Assembly: GCF_001418325.1 (NCBI RefSeq)
Contig: NZ_LIPN01000308.1
Span: 1 to 33,983, forward strand
From: Streptomyces atriruber
GTDB taxonomy: Bacteria; Actinomycetota; Actinomycetes; Streptomycetales; Streptomycetaceae
Length of the DNA stretch: 33,983 nt
Reading direction: 5' to 3'
The notes below the pieces were generated by a model, which was given only the letters and a program-made list of their open reading frames with translations, made no database searches and was not told the origin of the DNA. Made by a program: the position numbers and the translations under genes. Of this stretch, positions 9,075-17,203 are shown one piece after another. The stretch's first letter is position 1. Each line of letters begins with the position of its first letter.

Positions 9075-9093
9075 GCAGGTTAGCCTTACCTTA
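9075..9093 (-). promoter_or_regulatory. Iron box (DmdR1/IdeR-type operator)
   Basis: The 19-mer GCAGGTTAGCCTTACCTTA matches the actinobacterial iron-box consensus TTAGGTGAGCCTAACCTAA at 14 of 19 positions by hand count. It lies just upstream of the FhuF-like gene and also within about 115 bp of the divergent GntR gene. The match plus an iron-reduction gene makes Fe(II)-dependent repression a well-founded inference. Confidence 0.72.
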
Positions 9094-9205
9094 CCCGACG
9101 TGATCGAGGTTTCAACTCCGGTCGTGTCCGCCTATGGTGCCTCTCGTACCTTTCGCAGCAGTCAACAGTGATCAGAAGCAATCAGAAGCGGGGCGGGCGC
9201 ACGTC

Positions 9206-9910
9206 GTGGAGCAGACCGGAGCACGCGAGGAGGCTTCCCTCGACGGGACGCCGCGCGTCCGGGTGCCCGCACAGGCGGGGACCCGGCAGGCGGTCCGGCG
9301 CAGCTCCGTGCGCGGACAGATACTGGCCGCGCTGCGGGCCGCCCTCGTCGGCGGCGAGCTCCTGCCCGGTGAGGTGTACTCGGCGCCGGCCCTCGGCGAG
9401 CGCTTCGGCGTCTCCGCGACACCCGTCCGCGAGGCCATGCAGCAGCTGGCCACCGAGGGCGCCGTGGAGGTCGTCCCCAACCGCGGCTTCCGGGTCGTGG
9501 AGCGCGGCGCGCGCGAGCTGGCCGAGCTGGCCGAGGTGCGGGCGCTGATCGAGGTGCCGGTGATGCTGCGGCTCGCCCGCACGGTGCCCGCCGAGCGCTG
9601 GGCCGAGCTGCGGCCGCTGGCCGAGGCGAGCGCGACGGCGGCGGCGGGCGGCGACCTGGCGCGCTACGCCGAGTCGGACCGCGCCTTCCACGGCGCCGTG
9701 CTCGCCCTCTCCGGCAACCAGCAGCTGGTGCAGGTCGCGGACGATCTGCACCGTCGGTCGCAGTGGCCCCTGGCCGCCGGACCCGTCGCGGCCCGCCGCG
9801 CCGACCTGGTGGCGGACGCGGCCGAGCACATGGCCCTCCTGGACGCCCTGGCCGCCCAGGACCTGCCCGTCGTGGCCTCACTGGTCCGGGAACACTTCAC
9901 GGGCGCCTAA
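9206..9910 (+). CDS. GntR family regulator, FCD (FadR) subfamily
   Basis: A 234-residue transcription factor with an N-terminal winged helix and a C-terminal all-helical FCD ligand domain. The winged helix carries ILAALRAALVGGELLPGE, then PALGERFGVSATPVREAMQQ, then EGAVEVVPNRGFRV. The FCD domain carries DRAFHGAVLALSGNQQL and a late AAEHMALLDAL helix with its His. FCD regulators bind small carboxylic acids or metals and act as dimers. GTG at 9206 is preferred because a G-rich ribosome-site-like run precedes it; ATG at 9134 would add 24 poorly conserved residues. The gene is divergent from the FhuF-like gene, so an autoregulatory operator in the shared gap is possible. Its ligand and targets are unknown. 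Confidence 0.86.
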   Translation: MEQTGAREEASLDGTPRVRVPAQAGTRQAVRRSSVRGQILAALRAALVGGELLPGEVYSAPALGERFGVSATPVREAMQQLATEGAVEVVPNRGFRVVERGARELAELAEVRALIEVPVMLRLARTVPAERWAELRPLAEASATAAAGGDLARYAESDRAFHGAVLALSGNQQLVQVADDLHRRSQWPLAAGPVAARRADLVADAAEHMALLDALAAQDLPVVASLVREHFTGA

Positions 9911-10082
9911 GGCCTGTCCGGCGGGTCGCGGCGCCCGGCACGCCCGTCTGCCGCGTTGTCGTCGGTTGCCGATGCTCCGCATTGCCGCCCCGCTCCGCCT
10001 TGCAGCCGGACGCACCACACCCCGCTCACCGGCACCGCTGGGCGACCGCCACCCTCCCGCGCCCTGACCCGCCGGACAGGCC
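9911..10082. repeat. 172-bp intergenic element with 17-bp perfect terminal inverted repeats
   Basis: GGCCTGTCCGGCGGGTC (9911-9927) is matched exactly in inverted orientation by GACCCGCCGGACAGGCC (10066-10082). The element starts immediately after the GntR stop codon and fills most of the gap to the next gene. It has no convincing reading frame and no clear target-site duplication. From memory, similar motifs ending in CCGCCGGACAGGCC recur between genes in many Streptomyces genomes, which would make this a MITE-like or REP-like dispersed element. It may also act as a terminator for the flanking convergent genes. Confidence 0.65.
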
Positions 10083-10122
10083 CCAGGGCTGGGCGGGCGC
10101 CCGTGCAGTGCCGCACGTGACG

Positions 10123-10899
10123 TCACACCGCGGCGGCCGGTGGCTGCAGGTGCTGGGCCAGCCAGGACGGCACGCCGCCCAGGAGGCGGAAGAGGCGGCC
10201 GGCCTCGGCGCGCAGCCGGGTGGCCTCCGGCTCCGGCTCCGCCTCCGCGAGCGCGGCGAGCGCGGGAGCCGTGCCCACCAGATAGCCGAGCTCCTCGCGG
10301 ATGCGCAGGGACTCCGCGAAGCCGTGCCGCGCCTCCGCCAACTCCCCGTCCCGCAGGGCGAGTCCGGCGAGGTGGCGCCAGGTGAAGGAGAGCAGCAGCG
10401 GGTCGGAGTGCGCGGTGGCGCCCGCATGCGCCCTGCGGTACGCCGCCTTCGCGGACTGCGGCGAGTCGGCGATGTGCTCCGCGATCAGTCCGCGGCGGAA
10501 GTCGAGCAGCGGGCGCCCGGGGGCGTTCGGGGCGAGCAGCGCGGCGGCCCTGCCGAGCGCCGTACGCGCTTCGTCGGCCCGGTCGCGTACGTTCAAGACG
10601 GTGGAGGCGTACGCCAGTTGGCCCCGCTCGCAGGCCGCGGCGCCCCGGTCGTCGTCGTCCTCGGCGAGCGCCTCCGCGGTCCGCAGACCGTCCTCGGCCT
10701 CGCCCCAGCCGTCCCCGGTGAACAGGCACCGCTCGACGAGGAGCGCCGTCCTCTGGAGTGCCGCCGCGGCCCCCGCACGCGAGGCGAGCAGCCCCGCAGC
10801 GTCGGTCCAGCAGCCGCGCGAGCGCAGCCGCCATACCGCGGTCTGGAGTGGATCGTGCTCTGCAGTCGTTCCGGTACCAGACATGGCGGTATGCGCCAC
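10123..10899 (-). CDS. Helical (TPR-like) repeat protein, function unknown
   Basis: A 258-residue Ala-rich, almost entirely helical protein without a signal peptide or membrane segment. Helix pairs such as ARTALGRAAALL, AKAAYRRAHAGA, LAGLALRDGELAEARHGFAESLRIREELG and APALAALAEAEPEPEA follow a TPR-like spacing, as in stand-alone TPR proteins and the tails of some AfsR/MalT-type regulators. No DNA-binding or catalytic domain is visible. The GTG at 10899 has GGAGGG 4 bases upstream; ATG at 10884 is an alternative, and 10917 is possible but lacks a ribosome site. The gene lies between the pucR terminator and the inverted-repeat element, with no operon partner. A protein-binding role is inference only. 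Confidence 0.72.
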   Translation of the reverse strand: MAHTAMSGTGTTAEHDPLQTAVWRLRSRGCWTDAAGLLASRAGAAAALQRTALLVERCLFTGDGWGEAEDGLRTAEALAEDDDDRGAAACERGQLAYASTVLNVRDRADEARTALGRAAALLAPNAPGRPLLDFRRGLIAEHIADSPQSAKAAYRRAHAGATAHSDPLLLSFTWRHLAGLALRDGELAEARHGFAESLRIREELGYLVGTAPALAALAEAEPEPEATRLRAEAGRLFRLLGGVPSWLAQHLQPPAAAV

Positions 10900-11019
10900 G
10901 TTGCCCTCCCCGAGCACACCATTGAGCTGTTGAGTCGTGGGCGAATCTCAGCATGGATCGCGGCGCCGGGCCAAGAGGCTGGGTGAAAGAATTCACAAAG
11001 GGCGGGCAAGGAAACGCGT

Positions 11020-11058
11020 CGGGCCCGGTCGGCGCTCCGTCGCCGCGGACCGGGCCCG
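11020..11058 (-). terminator. Strong hairpin terminator of pucR
   Basis: CGGGCCCGGTC (11020-11030) and GACCGGGCCCG (11048-11058) are perfect 11-bp arms. Inside them GGCG (11031-11034) can pair with CGCC (11041-11044). The hairpin begins 13 bases beyond the pucR stop codon and is the strongest terminator-like hairpin I see in the window. Confidence 0.75.
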
Positions 11059-11070
11059 TGCCGGATGACC

Positions 11071-12747
11071 TCAGCTCATGCGCAGCGCGAGGAAGAAATC
11101 GAGCTTGTCCTCCAGGCGCGAGAGGTCACGACCCGTCAACTGCTCGATACGGCCCACCCGGTAGCGCAGCGTGTTGACGTGGAGGTGCAGGCGCGCCGCG
11201 CAGCGCGTCCACGAGCCGTCGCAGTCGAGGAACGCCTCCAGGGTCGGGATGAGCTCCGCGCGGTGGCGCTGGTCGTACTCGCGCAGCGGGTCCAGGAGCC
11301 GCGCCGTGAACGCCCGGCGGACGTCGTCGGGCACGAAGGGCAGCAGCAGGACGTGCGAGGCCAGCTCCTGGTGCCCGGCCGCGCAGACCCGGCCGGGGCG
11401 CGCCGCGGCGACCCGGCGGGCGTGCCGCGCCTCCTCCAGGGCGCCGCGCAGCCCCTCCGCAGAGTGCACGGACGCGCTGACGCCGAGCGTGAGGCGGCCG
11501 TCGGCGTCCAGGCCCGCCGCCAGCGGATCGCGGACGGACGCGAGGAGCGAGTCCGCGAGCAGGCCGGTCTCCGGCCCCTCGTGCTCGCCGGGGACCGCGG
11601 GCAGCGGTACGAGGGCGATCGCCTCGTCACCGGTGTGGGCGACCGCGATCCGGTCGGACGGCTCGGGGCCCGACGCCGTCGGGTCGACGAGGATCTCCTC
11701 CAGGAGCGACTGGGCGACGGGGCCGCCGTCGATCTCCCCGCCCTCCCACTCCACCCGGGCCACCACGACCTGCCAGTGCGGAGCCGTGCCGAGGCCGGGC
11801 AGCAGCACCGGGGCGGCGACGCGCAGCCGGGCCGCGATCTCCGCGGGGGCCGCGCCCGTCTGCACCAGCTCCAGGACCTCCTGGGCCAGCCTGCGGCGCA
11901 CTGTGCGGGCCGCGTCGCGCCGGTCGCGCTCCACCGCGATCAGCTGGGTGACGCCCTGCAGCAGATCCAGCCGTTCCTCGGGCCAGTCGCCCGCGTCGGC
12001 CTCCACCGCGAGCACCCAGTCGGAGAGCACCGACTCGCGCACGTCGCGCGAGGCGCCGGCCGCTCCGCGCCCACTGGTCCGAATGGGGAACAGCGAGTAC
12101 GTGACCGAGTCCACCGTCACCCGGTGCGGGCCGCGCCGCCCGGTCCGGACGGCCGCCAGGTGCTCCCCGGCGAGCCGCGCGCACAGCGGCGCGGGCAGGC
12201 CGTTTCCGGCCGCGCCCGACCCGGCGATGACGCGCCCCGCGGGCGAGAGCACCCAGGCCCGCAGGTCCAGGTCGGTGCCGAGCAGGTCCAGGACGACGTC
12301 GGGGCCGCCGCCCGCGGGGCCCGACGTCATCAGGCGGCGGTGCCGGTCGACGACGGCCGCCAGGTCCCCGGCGCGCTCGCCGGAGACCTGGCGCACGACG
12401 TGCTCGGTGATCGTCGCGAAGGCCACGGACTCGTTGACCGCGAAGAGCGGCAGGCGGTGCCGGGCGCAGGCCTCCACGATGTCGTCGGGAATGTCGCCCA
12501 GCTCGGCCTCACCTGCGGCCAGGGCGGCGACGCCGGCGCTCGCCAGGGTCCGTACGAAGGGCTCGGTGTCCGAGGCGTCGCGGCGCCAGGCGAGGCCGGT
12601 GAGGACCAGCTCGCCGCCCGCCAGGTAGCGGCTGGGGTCCCGCAGGTCCGTGGTCATCACACCGCGCACGGTGCGGTCCAGCTCGTCCTCGCCGCCGAGC
12701 AGCCGCAGGCCCAGCGCGTCGGTGTCAAGGAGTGCGCGCAGCCGCAT
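11071..12747 (-). CDS. pucR: PucR family transcriptional regulator of purine catabolism
   Basis: This 558-residue protein has the PucR layout. An N-terminal PucR sensor domain covers about residues 1-130 (MRLRALLDTDALGLRLLGG, RYLAGGELVLTGL, LGDIPDDIVEACARH). A middle GGDEF-like/CdaR region follows. The C-terminal helix-turn-helix reads LHLHVNTLRYRVGRIEQLTG and is followed by LSRLEDKLDFFLALR. PucR proteins sense purine-degradation status and control xanthine and urate catabolism. The gene is divergent from the xanthine dehydrogenase operon across a 338-bp gap, so it is very likely the operon's regulator, probably acting at that gap. It ends at a strong hairpin. The gene symbol rests on domain architecture and context. 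Confidence 0.9.
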   Translation of the reverse strand: MRLRALLDTDALGLRLLGGEDELDRTVRGVMTTDLRDPSRYLAGGELVLTGLAWRRDASDTEPFVRTLASAGVAALAAGEAELGDIPDDIVEACARHRLPLFAVNESVAFATITEHVVRQVSGERAGDLAAVVDRHRRLMTSGPAGGGPDVVLDLLGTDLDLRAWVLSPAGRVIAGSGAAGNGLPAPLCARLAGEHLAAVRTGRRGPHRVTVDSVTYSLFPIRTSGRGAAGASRDVRESVLSDWVLAVEADAGDWPEERLDLLQGVTQLIAVERDRRDAARTVRRRLAQEVLELVQTGAAPAEIAARLRVAAPVLLPGLGTAPHWQVVVARVEWEGGEIDGGPVAQSLLEEILVDPTASGPEPSDRIAVAHTGDEAIALVPLPAVPGEHEGPETGLLADSLLASVRDPLAAGLDADGRLTLGVSASVHSAEGLRGALEEARHARRVAAARPGRVCAAGHQELASHVLLLPFVPDDVRRAFTARLLDPLREYDQRHRAELIPTLEAFLDCDGSWTRCAARLHLHVNTLRYRVGRIEQLTGRDLSRLEDKLDFFLALRMS

Positions 12748-13085
12748 GGTGTCGTCGCCGCCGATCTGTCTCGAATGGTGTGTACAAACATGTGCGCTCT
12801 GTAGCGCCGGGGCCCCGTGCCGCCGTGAGCCCGGGGTTTCCGGGGGGAACCCGCGAGGTTACTGGGGCCCGTTCTTCATACGAATCTACAAGACGCACGC
12901 CTTGGCCAGCCAACTCCTTCATGGTTTCGGTGACTGACCCCATCGGACGAGCGAGCGGTGTACTTGGCCCACTCCGCGTTAACAGCACATGAACGAGCAG
13001 TCGAGGGACCAACGGCCCGAGTGGCCGGAACGGAATGCTCCCGTCCCTCGAAGCGAAAGACCCTCGATACGAAGAAGAGAGCCTC
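12748..13085. promoter_or_regulatory. Divergent pucR / xdh promoter region
   Basis: This 338-bp non-coding gap separates the divergent pucR and xdh genes and must hold both promoters. It is visibly richer in A/T than its flanks, for example around 12775-12800 and 12870-12925. I could not pick convincing -35/-10 pairs or a clear PucR operator by eye. No small gene is supported in it. Confidence 0.6.
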
Positions 13086-13976
13086 ATGGACTTCCTTCGC
13101 CCCGCCAGCTGGGAGGAGGCGCTCGCCGCCAAGGCCGAGCACCCCACGGCTGTGCCGATTGCGGGTGGCACCGACGTGATGGTCGAGATCAACTTCGACC
13201 ACCGTCGTCCCGAGTACCTGCTTGACCTCAACCGCATCGTCGAGCTGCGCGAGTGGGAGGTGGGCGAGGAGACGGTCCGGCTCGGTGCCTCCGTCCCGTA
13301 CACCCAGATCATGGAGGAGCTCCGCACGGAGCTGCCCGGTCTGGCGCTCGCCTCGCACACGGTCGCCTCCCCGCAGATCCGCAACCGCGGCGGCGTCGGC
13401 GGCAACCTGGGTACCGCCTCCCCGGCCGGTGACGCCCACCCGGCGCTGCTGGCCGCCGACTGCGAGGTCGAGGTGGAGTCCGTGCGGGGCTCCCGCCTCA
13501 TCCCGATCGACGAGTTCTACACCGGCGTGAAGCGCAACGCGCTCGCCGCCGACGAGCTCATCAAGTCCGTCCACATCAAGAAGGCGGACGGCCCGCAGCA
13601 GTACTCGAAGGTCGGCACCCGCAACGCGATGGTCATCGCCGTGTGCGCCTTCGGCATCGCGCTGCACCCCGAGACCCGGACCGTGCGCACCGGCATCGGC
13701 TCCGCCGCTCCGACGCCCATCCGGGCGAAGGCGGCCGAGGAGTTCCTGAACGCGGCGCTCGACGAGGGCGGCTTCTGGGACAGCAAGAAGATCATCACCC
13801 CCTCGATCGCCAAGCAGTTCGCGGAGCTCGCCTCCGGAGCCGCCAACCCGATCGACGACGTGCGCGGTACGGCGAACTACCGCCGGCACGCCGTCGGGAT
13901 CATGGCCCGCCGCACGCTCGGCTGGACCTGGGAGTCGTACCGCGGCGAGGGCCGCAGCACTGAGGGAGTCGCATAA
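13086..13976 (+). CDS. Xanthine dehydrogenase family, FAD-binding subunit
   Basis: A 296-residue medium subunit of the molybdenum hydroxylase (xanthine dehydrogenase/CO dehydrogenase) family. It carries FAD and passes electrons from the 2Fe-2S subunit to the final acceptor. FAD-binding motifs are AGGTDVMVEI near residue 24 and RNRGGVGGNLGTASPAGD near residue 100, followed by the usual CO_deh_flav_C region (KVGTRNAMVIAVCAFG, ending at ARRTLGWTWESYRG). The ATG at 13086 is preferred over an upstream frame start at 13035 because it begins the conserved DFLRPASWEEAL and has a GAAGAAGAGAG ribosome site. The stop overlaps the next start (TAATG), so translation is coupled. With PucR, the permease and XdhC nearby, the substrate is probably xanthine or hypoxanthine. 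Confidence 0.93.
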   Translation: MDFLRPASWEEALAAKAEHPTAVPIAGGTDVMVEINFDHRRPEYLLDLNRIVELREWEVGEETVRLGASVPYTQIMEELRTELPGLALASHTVASPQIRNRGGVGGNLGTASPAGDAHPALLAADCEVEVESVRGSRLIPIDEFYTGVKRNALAADELIKSVHIKKADGPQQYSKVGTRNAMVIAVCAFGIALHPETRTVRTGIGSAAPTPIRAKAAEEFLNAALDEGGFWDSKKIITPSIAKQFAELASGAANPIDDVRGTANYRRHAVGIMARRTLGWTWESYRGEGRSTEGVA

Positions 13977-14569
13977 TGCGAGTGAACTTCACGGTCAACG
14001 GCCGTAAGCAGGAAGCGGACGACGTGTGGGAGGGCGAGTCCCTGCTGTACGTCCTGCGTGAGCGCATGGGGCTCCCGGGCTCCAAGAACGCCTGCGAGCA
14101 GGGCGAGTGCGGCTCCTGCACCGTCCGTCTCGACGGCGTGCCGGTCTGTTCGTGTCTGGTCGCGGCCGGACAGGTGGAGGGCCGAGAGGTCACCACCGTC
14201 GAGGGCCTCGCCGACTACGCGAAGCACCGCGAGAGCGCCCACCCGGGCGGCGGCTGCGCCTCCGGCGCCTGCGGCACGTCCCTCCAGGACGCCCAGCAGT
14301 GGAAGGCCAAGGGCCAGGACAGCCAGACGGGCGAGGGCACCGAACTCTCCCCGATCCAGCAGGCGTTCATCGACGCCGGAGCCGTCCAGTGCGGCTTCTG
14401 CACCCCCGGTCTGCTCGTCGCCGCCGACGAGCTCCTGGAGCGCAACGACACGCCGTCGGACGCGGACATCCGCGAGGCGCTCTCCGGCAACCTCTGCCGC
14501 TGCACCGGGTACGAGAAGATCCTCGACGCGGTCCGCCTCGCCGCGGCCCGCCAGGGAGAGGTGGTCTGA
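13976..14569 (+). CDS. Xanthine dehydrogenase family, 2Fe-2S subunit
   Basis: A 197-residue small subunit holding two 2Fe-2S clusters that carry electrons from the molybdenum site to FAD. The plant-type ferredoxin ligands are Cys40, 45, 48 and 60 (spacing C-x4-C-x2-C-x11-C). The second, helical domain uses Cys139 and Cys142 (CGFCTPG) and Cys174 and Cys176 (CRCTGYEKI). Between the domains, about residues 84-124 form an insertion with two extra cysteines (GGGCASGACG) that ordinary family members lack as far as I recall. Start and stop overlap or abut both neighbours, giving a tightly coupled FAD / Fe-S / Mo operon. Assignment is secure; the role of the insert is unknown. Confidence 0.93.
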   Translation: MRVNFTVNGRKQEADDVWEGESLLYVLRERMGLPGSKNACEQGECGSCTVRLDGVPVCSCLVAAGQVEGREVTTVEGLADYAKHRESAHPGGGCASGACGTSLQDAQQWKAKGQDSQTGEGTELSPIQQAFIDAGAVQCGFCTPGLLVAADELLERNDTPSDADIREALSGNLCRCTGYEKILDAVRLAAARQGEVV

Positions 14570-14571
14570 TC

Positions 14572-16956
14572 ATGGCCGGCACCACCACGGGCATCCCCGC
14601 CAACGTCACCCAGGGTTCGCAGACGCAGGGCGGCGTCGGCGAGTCGATGCTGCGCCCCGACGGCACCCTGAAGGTCACCGGCGAATTCGCCTACTCCTCG
14701 GACATGTGGCACGAGGAGATGATCTGGGGCCAGGCCCTGCGCTCCACGGTCGCGCACGCCGAGATCGTGTCCATCGACACCTCCGAGGCCCTCGCCCTGT
14801 CGGGCGTCTACGCCGTCCTGACGGCCGACGACCTGCCCGCCGCGAAGAACTACGGCATGGAGTACCAGGACACCCCGGTCCTCGCGTACGGCAAGGTCCG
14901 CCACCACGGCGAGCCGGTCGCCCTCGTGGCCGCGGACCACCCGGAGACCGCACGCCGCGCCGCCGCGAAGATCAAGGTCGAGTACCGGGAACTCCCGGTC
15001 ATCACGGACGAGGCATCCGCGACCGCGCCCGACGCGGTCCTGGTCCACGAGAACCGCGGCGACCACCACGCCGGGCACGTCCCGCACCCGAACATCGTGC
15101 ACCGCCAGCCGATCATCCGCGGCAACGCCGCCGAGGCCGCCAAGAAGGCCGACGTGATCGTCAAGGGCGAGTACACCTTCGGCATGCAGGACCAGGCCTT
15201 CCTCGGCCCGGAGTCCGGCCTCGCGGTGCCCGCCGAGGACGGCGGCGTCGACCTGTACGTGGCCACCCAGTGGCTGCACTCGGACCTCAAGCAGATCGCG
15301 CCCTGCCTCGGCCTGCCCGAGGAGAAGGTCCGCATGACCATGGCCGGCATCGGCGGCGCCTTCGGCGGCCGCGAGGACATCTCGATGCAGATCCTCGCCT
15401 CCGTCCTGGCCCTGCGCACGGGCAAGCCGGTCAAGATGGTCTACAACCGGTACGAGTCCTTCTTCGGCCACGTCCACCGGCACCCGGCGAAGCTCTACTA
15501 CGAGCACGGTGCCACCAAGGACGGCAAGATCACGCACATGAAGTGCAAGATCGTCCTGGACGGCGGCGCCTACATGTCGTCGACCCCCTCGGTCGTCGGC
15601 AACGCCTCGTCCCTCTCGGTCGGCCCGTACGTCATCGACGACGTGGAGATCGAGGCGATCGGCCTCTACAGCAACAACCCGCCCTGCGGCGCCATGCGCG
15701 GCTTCGGCGCGGTCCAGGCGTGCTTCGCCTACGAGGCGCAGATGGACAAGGTCGCCGCGAAGCTGGGCATGGACCCGGTGACGTTCCGGCAGAAGAACGC
15801 GATGGAGCAGGGCACGATCATGCCGACCGGACAGCCGGTCGACTCGCCCGCCCCGGTCGCCGAGCTGCTGCGCCGCGTCAAGGCCCGTCCGCTGCCGCCC
15901 GTGCGCCAGTGGGAGTCCAGCGAGGGCGCGGACGTCCGCGCGCTGCCCGGCGGTCTGTCGAACACCACGCACGGCGAGGGCGTCGTCCGCGGCGTCGGCT
16001 ACGCGGTCGGCATCAAGAACGTCGGCTTCTCCGAGGGCTTCGACGACTACTCGACCGCGAAGATCCGCATCGAGGTCATCAACGGCGAGGCCGTGGCCAC
16101 CGTGCACACCGCCGCGGCCGAGGTCGGCCAGGGCGGCGTGACCATCCACGCGCAGATCGCCCGTACCGAGCTCGGCGTCCAGCAGGTCACCATCGCCCCC
16201 GCCGACACCCAGGTGGGCTCGGCGGGTTCGACCTCCGCGGGCCGCCAGACGTACATGACCGGCGGCGCCATCAAGAACTCCTGCGAGATCGTCCGCGAGA
16301 AGGTCCTGGAGATCGGCCGGCGCAAGTTCGGCTCGTACCACCCGGCGTGGGCCAACGCCGAACTCCTGCTGGAGGGCGGCAAGGTCGTCACCGACGGCGG
16401 CGAGGTCCTCACCACCCTCGTGGAGGTCCTGGAGGACGAGGCGGTGGAGGTCGAGGAGGAGTTCCGGCACCGTCCCACCGAGGCCTTCGACCTGCGGACC
16501 GGCCAGGGCAACGGCCACGTCCAGTACGCCTTCGCCGCGCACCGCGCGGTGGTGGAGGTCGACACCGAGCTCGGCCTCGTCAAGGTGATCGAGCTGGCCT
16601 GTGCCCAGGACGTCGGCAAGGCGGTCAACCCGCTCTCCGTCATCGGGCAGATCCAGGGCGGCACCACCCAGGGCCTGGGCGTCGCGGTGATGGAAGAGAT
16701 CATCGTCGACCCGAAGACCGCGAAGGTGCGCAACCCCTCCTTCACGGACTACCTGCTCCCGACCATCCTCGACACGCCGACCATCCCGGTCGACTACCTG
16801 GAGCTGGCGGACCCGAACGCGCCGTACGGAGTGCGCGGCATCGGCGAGGCCCCGACCCTGTCGTCCACCCCGGCGGTCCTCGCGGCCATCAGGAACGCGA
16901 CGGGTCTCGAACTCAACAAGACGCCGGTGCGTCCCGAGCACCTCACCGGCACGTGA
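14572..16956 (+). CDS. Xanthine dehydrogenase, molybdopterin-binding large subunit
   Basis: This 794-residue subunit binds the molybdenum cofactor and hydroxylates the purine substrate. An N-terminal a/b hammerhead domain (LKVTGEFAYSSDMWHEEM) leads into the two Mo-cofactor domains. Visible motifs are GIGGAFGGRED (from residue 259), CGAMRGFGAVQA, EVGQGGVTIHAQIARTELG, and GIGEAPTLSSTPAV with Glu759 in the position of the catalytic glutamate. The start ATG is 2 bases after the preceding stop; longer upstream frames run through the 2Fe-2S gene and are artefacts. Hairpins that probably end the operon begin right after the stop. Subunit order and the XdhC gene downstream match known xanthine dehydrogenase loci. 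Nicotinate or aldehyde oxidation is possible but less likely given PucR. Confidence 0.93.
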   Translation: MAGTTTGIPANVTQGSQTQGGVGESMLRPDGTLKVTGEFAYSSDMWHEEMIWGQALRSTVAHAEIVSIDTSEALALSGVYAVLTADDLPAAKNYGMEYQDTPVLAYGKVRHHGEPVALVAADHPETARRAAAKIKVEYRELPVITDEASATAPDAVLVHENRGDHHAGHVPHPNIVHRQPIIRGNAAEAAKKADVIVKGEYTFGMQDQAFLGPESGLAVPAEDGGVDLYVATQWLHSDLKQIAPCLGLPEEKVRMTMAGIGGAFGGREDISMQILASVLALRTGKPVKMVYNRYESFFGHVHRHPAKLYYEHGATKDGKITHMKCKIVLDGGAYMSSTPSVVGNASSLSVGPYVIDDVEIEAIGLYSNNPPCGAMRGFGAVQACFAYEAQMDKVAAKLGMDPVTFRQKNAMEQGTIMPTGQPVDSPAPVAELLRRVKARPLPPVRQWESSEGADVRALPGGLSNTTHGEGVVRGVGYAVGIKNVGFSEGFDDYSTAKIRIEVINGEAVATVHTAAAEVGQGGVTIHAQIARTELGVQQVTIAPADTQVGSAGSTSAGRQTYMTGGAIKNSCEIVREKVLEIGRRKFGSYHPAWANAELLLEGGKVVTDGGEVLTTLVEVLEDEAVEVEEEFRHRPTEAFDLRTGQGNGHVQYAFAAHRAVVEVDTELGLVKVIELACAQDVGKAVNPLSVIGQIQGGTTQGLGVAVMEEIIVDPKTAKVRNPSFTDYLLPTILDTPTIPVDYLELADPNAPYGVRGIGEAPTLSSTPAVLAAIRNATGLELNKTPVRPEHLTGT

Positions 16957-17009
16957 TCCCTCACTGAGGGTCCCTCACCGAGGGAAACGATCCCCCCGCT
17001 CGGGGATCG
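16957..17009 (+). terminator. Cluster of hairpins after the xdh operon
   Basis: Two near-identical palindromes follow the stop codon, TCCCTCACTGAGGG and TCCCTCACCGAGGGA. Next comes an 8-bp perfect stem, CGATCCCC/GGGGATCG, with a 6-base loop (16988-17009). Together they look like a terminator that insulates the xdh genes from the permease, although partial read-through is possible. A T-run is missing, as is common in Streptomyces. Confidence 0.6.
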
Positions 17010-17017
17010 GCAAGGTT

Positions 17018-17076
17018 CTCCGAGCGGTGTGCGACTGCCAGGAACGTCACACTTCCGCCGTCCGCACCGCTCGGAG
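17018..17076. promoter_or_regulatory. Spaced 12-bp inverted repeat upstream of the permease
   Basis: CTCCGAGCGGTG (17018-17029) is repeated exactly in inverted form as CACCGCTCGGAG (17065-17076) with a 35-bp spacer. It lies 128 bases before the permease start. It could be a large RNA stem-loop, a second terminator, or paired binding sites for a purine regulator. The sequence cannot decide between these. Confidence 0.4.
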
Positions 17077-17203
17077 CTCAACTCCCCTCTCCTCTGAGGG
17101 AGATGTCGTTCGTCTCGGGCCGTCCCCCGGGTCGTGCAGCCAATGCACCATCCCAAATCCCGCGACTCCGCGGGTGCCCCTGTGAACCTTGGGAGTAGGC
17201 ACC

